A DNA stretch of 64,000 nt from Pterobdella sp. o SKG-2022 (taxonomy: Eukaryota > Annelida > Clitellata > Hirudinida > Piscicolidae): the NCBI GenBank assembly GCA_964035795.1, contig OZ038320.1, positions 22,710,589 through 22,774,588 of the forward strand, given 5' to 3'. The translations under genes and the position numbers were made by a program. The notes beneath the pieces are model-generated. The model did no database searches and was not told where the DNA came from. It worked only from the letters and a program-made list of their open reading frames with translations. Numbering within the stretch: the stretch's first letter is position 1; each line of letters starts with the position of its first letter. This document shows, piece after piece, positions 27,201-38,200 of this stretch.

Positions 27201-29253
27201 TATACGTAATGGTCAAATTCTTATTTCTCATAACTCTGAGCCTCGTTTGTTCAAGGATTTTAAGCTTGATACTTTGAGTCTTTTTTAAAACATTTTGGAA
27301 TTATTTTAGTTAAGTTTTTCATGGTAAACGAATACACGTGGCTTGTAATCTTAGCGAAATATCCGTTTTGATGTTTTTACTAATCATCATCATTAGTTTC
27401 TTTCCCATTGTATCAATCACAACCACAAAAACTAAATCTGCGGCTTGAAAAAATAACTGAAAATAATAAATAAAGTATCAAAAGTTTTGTCTCCCCTAAA
27501 ATAAATTCAAAATTAACTCCCGCAGTCTTTAAGTGCGTAAAAATAAAAGCTTCAAATTTAGTGAAATTATTCATAAATGTGTCAAATAAAGAATTATTTA
27601 AATATTTCAAAACATTAGTTTCAAAACTAGTAGCTCCAATATAAAAAACTCAACTTTTTCGTATGAATAAATTTGCAAAAATCATTAGTGTTGCAAGTTT
27701 TTGTTGGTAATGGCAAGTAAGGTCATCGGGGTCACAGACCGCAGTGTCACGTAATGCTGTTGTTTTGCGTTAGTTTCACTAAGAAATATATTGCTTACTG
27801 AAACAAGCATTCGAAATTCATTCTTTTAATATACACAACGCTTATAAGGCATCGGTTTTTATCAACGTACGATACACGACTAAAAAGGAACTAAATAAAA
27901 TTAATTCTAATTTTAGTGGTTCTTTTTTCTAATCAATAAAAGGCATCATGCAACTTTAACCCACCATTGTCTTCCTCATCGGCACTCTCTACGATAAATG
28001 AATCAATAGCATTTATTCGATTAAATTTCTCGACCTGGACCCGAATAACACTTCTATTGAAAATTTAATCACATTATTTATTTTCATCATCAGCAGCATT
28101 CCATCCACATTTTCAAGAATTTGTATGTATTTCCTGAAAGTGAAATAAATTACATATAAAATCAACAAAAACGAAATGTTAGAAAACAAAGAGGTTAGAC
28201 TGCAATGATTGACAAAGATTAAATTAAACTGAAGATAAAGGCGTGCAAAGAGAATGTGAGACAAGTTAAAATCATGTCAAAACGATAATTACACTCAACA
28301 CAATTTAATAAAGATGGTTAATTCGACTGTTTATAGTTATGATTTTAGATATTACATTAACAAAATAATTGTTAATTATATTAATAAAACGCCTTGAGAC
28401 ACGCAGCACAAACATCTGCACGAGGAAGCAAGGGCATGCAAAGCAAAGTAGAAGCCGGCGAATAAATGTATGATTTAAAGCACGAACTTATTTCAAATGC
28501 TATTATGAAACTATGAATAGTTGAAAACGAGAATAAAAAGGCGATAAATGATAAATAAACAATCCGTGGCAAATTACTCGAAAATGGCATGATGAAATCA
28601 ATGATTTGCATGAGATTATAGTACTTTCTATTCAAATAATCTACGAAACATTGCCAAATTGGGAGACAAAGTATAAATACTTTTAAGGCTCATAGTAAAA
28701 AACTTAATTTTAAGACATTTTCATATATTGCTTAAATGGAAACTTTATATTCTAAGCCATAAAACTTACATTTGTCTTATTTCAAAAATTGAAATTTATC
28801 TCTTATAAACGTAGATAAAACTATTAAAATCAATCAATACATGGAACATAAGATTTAGATGATATTTTGATAATTTTTATAAAGCCCATTGGTCAAAAAC
28901 GATGATTTATGTATTTATTCATTTAAAGCTTCACATGAAAAAACCCTATCCTTACAAGCAATAAAAGAAGCTGAAATCAAGTCAGCTATTATCAAAGCCA
29001 CGTTGTTGGAAAGACGGAACATTAAAAAAGGAAATATGTTGAAACAAATTATCTCCAAAAACTTTGGACGCTGTAGTAATGATTGACATTAAATACTGTT
29101 TAAATAATCTTGAATTCTCAAAAACATTTTATATAGAAATAATATTAATAAATGGCTATCTATAAAAGTATCTAATTTGAACATGCGAAATTAAATGAAA
29201 AAAATCCTATATACGATTTTAAAAAAATAAGTGGAATTTATAACAAGTTGGAG
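12282..29253. other. Gene-poor intergenic region, 17 kb
   Basis: AT-rich sequence with only short chance reading frames on both strands. I saw no exon chain, cadherin-like motif or RNA gene. An upstream protocadherin exon with signal peptide or 5' UTR could lie here but I could not find one. Local points: a copy of repeat family 2 at 22049-22130, a GC-richer patch at 23870-24470 with no intact frame, and a lone exon-like stretch at 24421-24460. Confidence 0.6.
22049..22135. repeat. Dispersed repeat family 2, copy 1
   Basis: About 80 nt shared with 48483-48560 in the same orientation. Common blocks include GTTCATAATACTC, GTGGTCT, TGAAGTTAATGC and CTATAATCA followed by GATTTGATTTGATT. Origin unknown, possibly the 3' end of a short interspersed element. 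Confidence 0.65.
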
Positions 29254-32200
29254 TTATTCAAAATTAAAGCCTTCAGTCTCATCGAGAGCACAATTGAGTT
29301 TTTCAACAAACTTCTCATAGCTTTCATACGCTGGAATATCAATCCGATTGAAACTGTGGAAAAATATATTTAATTTTAATATATAAATTTATCAACGTTC
29401 AGCTTTGGAAGGCATGTGATTAATAATCTAATTGGTCATCACTAATTCAACAAAATATGATCTTATAAAAACGACTTTGAAAAATTTTCAAAAACTGCTT
29501 AAGAAGTAATTGCATCAAATAAGGTGAATAAGAAAAAATGTCGGCAATAAAATAAAAAAAAAAAAATAAATAAAAGTGAAATTGAGCCATAAAAAGAGTA
29601 AAAGAATTAAGTAGCAAAATAAAAAATAATAAAGGGCAATAAGGATATTAATAGTCGGAGAATAATATAAATATATTATAATAATCCTATTTTTAAATAA
29701 AAAAAAATGAAACGAAAAATAGTTGTTAAATACAAATTTGAGAAAAAAGAACAAGAAAAATTATGATTTTTGTGTGTTTTACTAAATAAAATAAAAAGTA
29801 TATTTTGAAAATGAAAAACCAATAAAATTGACGAAAACAAAAGATAAAATATATAAAAATGAAACTGTGTTTATGAAAAACTATCAATCAAATATTTTTA
29901 GAAAGATGGTATATAAAATGAACACAAATAAAAAATAAATTATTTTTTTATATTATCTGGCCAATGAAAAAGTTCATACATCATCATTATCATTAGTCAC
30001 ACATTCTATTTATGGGTGGGTTTAGACGCAGAAAAAAAAATCTTCATCGTAACATTACTCTACAAGACAACATCATCAAAACCAAAAAAAAAAATTAAAA
30101 CATACGCAAGCACCTACCAAGTGTGTGATCTGGGAAGGTTATCAGTGTCGACGTTGACTTGGTGGATGGTGAAGAGACGGGGACCGTGAGAGCCTGTTTT
30201 AATGAAAGATGTTTGAGAACGCTGGAGCCAGTTCATAATTTATTAAAATGTTCAAATCTTATAATGATGTGCTTAAGCTTCGTGAAATTAACAAATCCAC
30301 TAAAATAAACGTTGCTATAATGAAATTCTTGGTTTAAGAGAGAAAATTGGGAAATTCAATTTTTCTCAAATAAGAATTTTCACAAATAGTAGTTTAAAAA
30401 AAACTAGAATTGCTTTAAAATTGGATTGAGGTTAAACACAAATAACAACTACCTTGAAGGGCTCTGAAGCCTTGAACAGGCAGGAGGTAACTGCCTAGAA
30501 CAAACTCCAACAGTTTCTTCCTCCTCTCATAACCCATGGTCTTGACAAGCCTCCAAAACCACTTGACCACGTCGGAGTCTGGACTACAGTGTTTAAGGCG
30601 TGTGTGTACCATCCAGTCTTCCACATCGATCTCGTCCAGACCCCCTATCAACGTCTGTTGTCATTGTAAAAACATAAGTATTATGATATTAATATAATAA
30701 TGATATTATAGTGACTTATTAAACAATGTTCTTTTACCATTTCAACAAATATGGAGGTATATAAAGCATGCGTTCTTAGTACTCTCCTTTATGGAAGCGA
30801 GAGCTGGACCTTGATGCACGTCAAGAAGCCAGACTAAATGAATTCCACTTTTGTTGCTTAAGAAAGATTTTGGGCAGATCATGGCAAAATCGCATTTTGA
30901 ATAAGAACATTTTAAAGAAGGCAAGAGCAGAGAGCATGTTTTCACTGCTAAAAGAAAGGCGGTTACGATGGTTAGGTCATGTCAGGCGCATGAAGGATGG
31001 TAGACTCCCGAAGGATATCCTTCATAGCGAGTTAAATGACGATAGCAGAGCTATAGGCAGACTCCTTCTCCGTTTCAAAGACGTATGCAAACGTGACCTT
31101 AAAACATGCGGCATTGATATAGCTAACTGGAAAGTCCTCTGCACCGATCGAAGTAAATGGAGAAAAATGGTCAAAGAGGGCGCTCTAAAGAGTGAGATTT
31201 TAAGGGAAGAAAAGTGGCAAAAAGACGTGAAAAGCAAAAGAAGAATGATTATGCAAAAAAAATAATGAATGAATAAAAAAAATGATAATAACTAATAGTC
31301 AGGGTTAGCTATTGTCTTTTTAGAGATAACAGTGGTATTATTATTAAACAATAAAGTTTTTAATATGTAGAAATTCATTTAATTTAACAAGGAATTTTTT
31401 CACAAGTGACATCTTTTTACTAGTAAAAATTTTGTTTAATTTCAAAGCAAAAAAAAAGAACAAAGAGATGTATTAACTTGAAGATTCCTAGTGGTGAATT
31501 GTTCAAGAAGGTTGAAGGGCACCAGTTCATAAAAGCCTTTGAGAAGGGCCTTCATTTGAGACTCCACCCCTTGCCTCAGTCGCCACTTGACGTATAAACT
31601 GATTCAATGAGTTTCGATGGATTTAAAAATAAATCTTTTATGAATTATAAATTTTACATAATATATTTCGTTGTTTATGGAAAAATCAGGCTTATTTTTG
31701 ATGATATATACGACGAATCTATAATAAAAATATTAGATTATACTACTGTACATGTCTCAGTAACTGGGGTTGACAGCAGTCAGCTTAAATTACTGATACT
31801 AATATGTCGTAATTTTTAAGATATTTTATTTGGGGAAGTTTTTTATAGACTGCCAGCCAGAGCTAATATCCAACTCAAAATTATAGAAATTTATGATTCT
31901 TGGGCATTTTGCTGAATATTATTTATAATTGCACTACTTTTTGAAAAGTTTGAAACATTAAAACTACTCCTTTTCTTATTTAGTGAACTTTCTGAATTAG
32001 ACTAAAAAACAATGAATTAAATGATTAAATAACGAAAAAAACTAGTTTTTAAAAATTTTCATCATTTTGCTTTGAATATTTGATGGAACATAGCAAATAT
32101 AAACAATTTAGATAAAAGTATAATTATTTATAATTGCGGCTTGTGGAGATTTATAACTACTTAATGGTGTGAGGGTAAATAATGTAGATGATCATCAAAC

Positions 32201-35200
32201 AAGCAGACTAAAAATTGAAAAATTCCTCATCAAACACAATTATCTCATATAAATAATTATATCAATATAGCTTTTGAGGGAAATTTCATAACACAACAAT
32301 TACACGAAAAATTGCCAAATTATGTAAATTGATAATTATCTATTGACAAGGAAACACCCAGTTGCTAAATATTTCCAGCTTACCAAGCCAAAATAAACGT
32401 TAAATTTTGATTATTTATTGAGATTATTTTTTAAATTAATTTAATAAATTAAAATTCAATAAATTAATTTAATAAAATTTATGAATATAATTAATAAAAA
32501 TTTTTTAAAGCAAAGTCCATTGAATTTAAGTTACGAACAGCCATTATTAAGCTTTTTTTAAGATAAGAAAAATTTGTGGTGTGTTTCAAAAGTAAAAAAC
32601 AAAACCACGCAAAATTTTTAAGCAAGTTGATTTATTGATGACATTTAACCAATCATAAAGGATAATCACGCTATGAAATATATTAGATTAAATGAAGCAT
32701 CCGTATAGCTTAAAAATTTAAGAAAATGAAGCACTTAATATAAATAATGTTCTCAATTCCAACTAAACCACTTAACTTGATGGTAGAAATGGAAACATTT
32801 AATGTAATGTGATATTCAAAAAGCGCTTATACTTATAGATTAAAGCGCTTGCTAAACAGTTAATGTGGAGAAAACAATTTGTGGAACAGGTGCCAGCTGT
32901 TAGCCCATAAGAAATCGAACTCGGTAACTTTGAATAATTAGTCTAATGTTCTACTATCTGAGCTATAAGATCGACAATATTTACAATATTATATTAGTAG
33001 GTTCTGGGCATGCCATTAAACTGCACCAAAAATAGTGTCTCTAAATTGAGTCTGCTTTCCTGTTAGAACCTGGATAAGAGTAGACTTCGGTACCAGGTAG
33101 CAACAAACTGATATTCTGGTATCGTTGTCATTTGGATTGGCAAATGATCTTTGTTTTTGTTAACAACCGCAGGGAAAACTGCTCAAGTGTGGGAACGGCG
33201 GATCTTGAATTCGATAATAAATTTTACGTTAGCTCGGGCTGGCAGTCTATAAAAATTTGTCCCAAATAAAACGGTCTATTGTAGTATTAATAACCTAGGC
33301 CGAATACTGTCAACCCCAGTTACTGGAACATGTACAGCATTATAATTTAATTGGATTAATAATAATAATAATTATCAAAATGCCACAAAATTTAATATTA
33401 AAACTGAACTCAAAAATAATTATTGCCTTAACCAAATGCATCGGTTTTTTTCAATTATGCATCATACACAAACTAGTTAAATTTAAGTTAATATTAGTCT
33501 TTGAGACTCTAAAAATGAACTACTAACTCGACATATTCCATTTTGTTATGCTCCGTCACAGGCAGATTTGAGCCATTGGCCTTGAGATCCAAAGTTTTAA
33601 TCTCGCCAAAGAGATCTTTACTGACAGAAAATGTCGTCTCAATCACTCCGCTTATATCATTCTCCCTGCCAGTTAATATTATACGTTGAATTTGATATGA
33701 CTCAATATAAAAGAAAAGATTATGACGTAAGTAACTATGATTAACGATTCTAACGGCTAAAATTCTGTTTGATGTATAACTTTCACTTGATATTAAAAAA
33801 TGAAAACAAATATTGGATAAATAGTCCTTACTTGAGCCAGAGAAGACTGTTATAGAGCTGCAAGTCCAAGGCTTTCAAGTCGTGTATAACTAAAGGTTTT
33901 CTGTAGATATTTGCAACGGCAAATTAATACAAAAATTTAAAAACAAAAAATAATATAAAATTAATTTTTTTCTAATCTTGATTCGTAAATCAATTATACC
34001 GATTATATATCAATTGGGCAAACAAATAGAACAATACATGGCAAACACAAAAGTACAGTCAATATTTGAGACAAATCAAAAGCTGTTTACTAATAAAAAC
34101 ATTAAAACAAAAAATTTATTCTCAACATGAAATAAATGATGAATTTAACACTGAAGAAATATGAAAGTAGTCGAATACAAGTGAGATTAAAACAAATATT
34201 ATCTCTGATTAAGAAGATAAGATACCATTATGAATGATCACAAAATGCTATAAGACAATCTCTCTATTTATAATATCCTGGAAATTTTTGTTTAAATGGT
34301 ATTAGAGAGAACTTTCATTAGCGCTACTAGAGCATTTCAGATAAAAAATCAACCAATCAAATCTTTTATAGCGTTAACAAGGGTTGGCCAAAAATTCTGA
34401 TAAAAAAAAGAAATACCAATAACATGGATAAATAACTTACACATTATAAATACTTACACTGATCTTGAAACTCAATAATATAAAATTATTATAAAAATTT
34501 CTTTTACTATAAAATTAAATAAACTCGACCTTATGAAATAAATTAAAACAATATAAAAAACAAAAAGGTCTTTATATTTGTTATAAGCAATTACCTTATG
34601 ATTTATTGTGTACCTGAAGGTTTAGTACAATATTAAAAATATAATAACTTCCGTGTTTTCAGTTATATCGAAGTCAGTAAAAGCGTTTTAAATATCAAAA
34701 CGATAACAACCATTATAACTGAAGTTTTAGTATTCAATATACAACCATTGCTAATGAACACAAAACACATCATGGGGCACCTGAGGATGCGTTTGTAGAA
34801 GGCCCTAATGAAGTTGACAGGCATGTTGTGGCCGTGGAAGATGGTGAGGCCAATCACCCTCCCCGTGAAGTAGAAGTATGATAAGTGGTCCTGAGAGAAG
34901 ATGAATGACATTATATTGTTTATATGCAAATTGATTGGTTAATGCTATAATTCTTTTATATATAACGTTTGAAAATGCATTTCATAGTTTTAAGTTGATT
35001 TTCAAGAAATATTGTTTACAATTTTATTTTATATATTTAAATTTTGATAAAAGGAGGAAAAATCTTTATAATATAATGAAACAAACCGGATTGATATGTG
35101 AATCTGGGTTGATATAGAGGGTGTTTTGGCTAGTATAGAGAAAAAGGCCAAAGCCTGGGTTGAATATCTCCTTAGCTAGCATAGTGAGCCACTCTCTGTA

Positions 35201-38200
35201 TGCCGGCGTATTCAATAAAGTTCATAAACCAAATCACTTTTCACTTAAACGAGAAACAATAAAAATGGATATTAAGCTTTCACCTTGCAATGCCTCCATA
35301 GTCGATCCCTTCTTCTCCCTTGAATCTTATCAACAATCTTTTGTGTAGTTCCATGGGTCTTCTACGCATCACTTGCTTGTAAGAGTCCTGGGTATTATAA
35401 GCGTTTAATCGATTAAATGTGTCTGCAAATATGAAAACACTCAAACAAAGGTTATTCCCAATGAAACACCATTAAATTCATTTGAATGAAACATGACAGT
35501 TAATAACGAAGAAATAAAAATGGCATTGAAAAATAAACAACATGACAAAAAAAACAACCTTATTAAAAGTTCAAAACTAAAGAATCATTGAAAGCTATAA
35601 GAGACAAACTAACTTCAAATATGTTTTTCCTATTGATTTCGATCCTACAGTGCCCTGTAGGCAGTTTCGTTTTTTCAAGTTCGCCCATCAAGTGTTTCAC
35701 CTTGGCACCCAATCTATCCATCTTCTCATGCTCATCCAACTCATCGTCGTCTTCTTCCTCATCTTCTGACTCATTCGTGAAGTTTTTTGTGCTTTTTGAG
35801 TTTAATTTATGCTTGCTCAAAATAACGATTTTGTTTTCTGCGCTTTCATGCTTCTGTGAGTCGTTATTTTTAGGTTCTTCATTGTAATTATTTGTTGTGA
35901 TGATAGTTGATGTTGTGTTTGTGATAGTTTCTTGAGGATGGGTAGAAATTTTATTTTTATTATTTTGATTAGTACTTTTGGTTTCTTGTTTTGTGGTGTC
36001 TGTGTGTGAAATGGTCTTTCTATGATTCTTGAGGTTGTTGATGTTGTTTATTTCTTTCTCGATATTGTCTATAAAATTTTTATTTGAAGTGACAACTATG
36101 GCTTCTTTTCTACTCATGTTACTAGATGAAGTTGGTGCTGAAGATGTTATAACGGAAGTAACATTGTGTTTTTGATTTTGAGTAGGAGCCTCTGGGGAAT
36201 TAATAGGCGTGGTTGCATTATTCAAAGATGAATGGATATGAGATGACGAGGTGGGTGATGCAATCTTCGGTACTGCTTTTGGAGTGGCAGTTTTGGAAGG
36301 CAAGTTTTTAAGAAGGCGAGGATCAGTAAAATGCGTTGTTTTTGTAAGGTGGTTTTCAAAATAAGGTTTCCCTACAATGAAAATTATTTAAAACAAATGA
36401 TATAAAAAGTATTTTTTTTTAAATTTTGCATTCCATAAACCAAGTATTATCATCACCTGTGGAGGTTTTTTTCATTTCCCACCCTGGTGGCAGAGGAAGA
36501 AATTCAACAGCTTTCAAGGCAGCTGTGGGAGGCTCCCCGTCCAAGTTGCTGCAGTTGATGAGTTTCAATAATTTATAAGAAGTCCAATAAATTTTTAATC
36601 AAATTCAATCTTATTTAAATTTCAAAAAAAATCGCAGCCTACAGGATTCGAACCTGGGCGGGCAGAGCCCAATAGATTTCGAGTCTATCGCCTTAACCAC
36701 TCGGCCGACTGCTAACAAAGACGCATTAACTAATGCTTTATGATAAAGTCTATCTTATCGAAAACTATAGATATTTTTTTTTTAAATTTTGCTTAAAACT
36801 CATCGTTTTAAAGTTAAAATAAAAAAACACAGTTAAATCTATTTACCTCCTAATTTATCTTCTACTAAAAACGAAGAAAAATATAGTTTAACAAAACAAC
36901 AAAACTGAAAAAAACCCCCAATGCCAAGACATACCTTATGACTCGAGGGTCATACCACGTAGTCTTGCGGGAGGGTACATGGGTGTAAAAAACCTGGCCT
37001 TGCGGAGATACCATTTCCACTGTTGAGTGGTGAGGTGTTTGGTAGTGATTTGATAAATATTATTGCACAAAATGAAATTTGAAGGAATGATATATTAAAA
37101 TAGATTATGGACTATATTTTTAAAAAGAAAAAATCATTTTCAAAGCTTGCAATAAAAACATCTTACAAGAGTTATTCATATAATTGTTTCATAGAATGGT
37201 AAGATAATATAAAAAGTCAACCAACCAAACTCATCAGACAGGGAGGGAATGTGATTGGATTGAAGCTCTTTATTTTCATGATAATCCTTATTCCTGAACT
37301 TGAATTCATTTGCTAACGATATTTCATAAGTAGGATTAAATGCTTGGTTAAGTTGAGAATTGGGTGAATCAATATTATTATTATTATTATTATTCAAGTT
37401 GCTCCCACTGGGAGAGTCTTTATTGATAATATTTTGAGCTTGATTTTTTTTATGTAAACTTTTCTTCATGTATCGCTTAGCAATGTATGACGAAGAATTG
37501 AAATCTTGTTTTTCATTGGGTAGAAGCATAATGGAAGGGGGTGGTGGTCGAGAAGGTGGTTGTTTAGGGTGATGTGTGAGTGCAGGCCTATCTGGCAGTT
37601 GTGAGGCCTTCGAGGTTGTTGAACCTGGCTTGTAGCTTGGAGAGCTTGAAAATTAAATGAACATTTTATGAAAAATATCTAATAATTTATGAATCTTTTT
37701 AACAAAGAAAAACAGTTGAATCTTGAAATTCAACAAAGTAAATGTAACTCTACAGAACTTTTATGAAATATAACCCCTACCCTAAATCGGCATCACCAAT
37801 GTAGTTTGTGTTTCTTTTCAATATTTTATCTGAGCTACCTTTATTTGCTTCAGTGTTTGAGTCAGGATTCCTATTATTATCACTAGTTATTTTCGAAACA
37901 TTGTTAACAACAAGAGACTCAGTTTCTTCACTAATAACCCCACCAACATTGGAAAAGAGAGGGTTATTATAAATTGTATCAATTTCGTTATGACCAATTA
38001 TGTTTATACGATTGCCACTCTCAATGGCATTATTGAATTCTAAAATATCATTTAATGATAATGACTTGTCTAATTGTGGGTAAGCACCGTTTAGAACTTC
38101 TGTACTGTGTATACTACTTTTGGTTTTGTTTTTCTTATTGAAATGGGTTGTGAGAGATCTTCTGAATGATTTTCTATTTTCGGATTTCTTTTCTTTTCTA

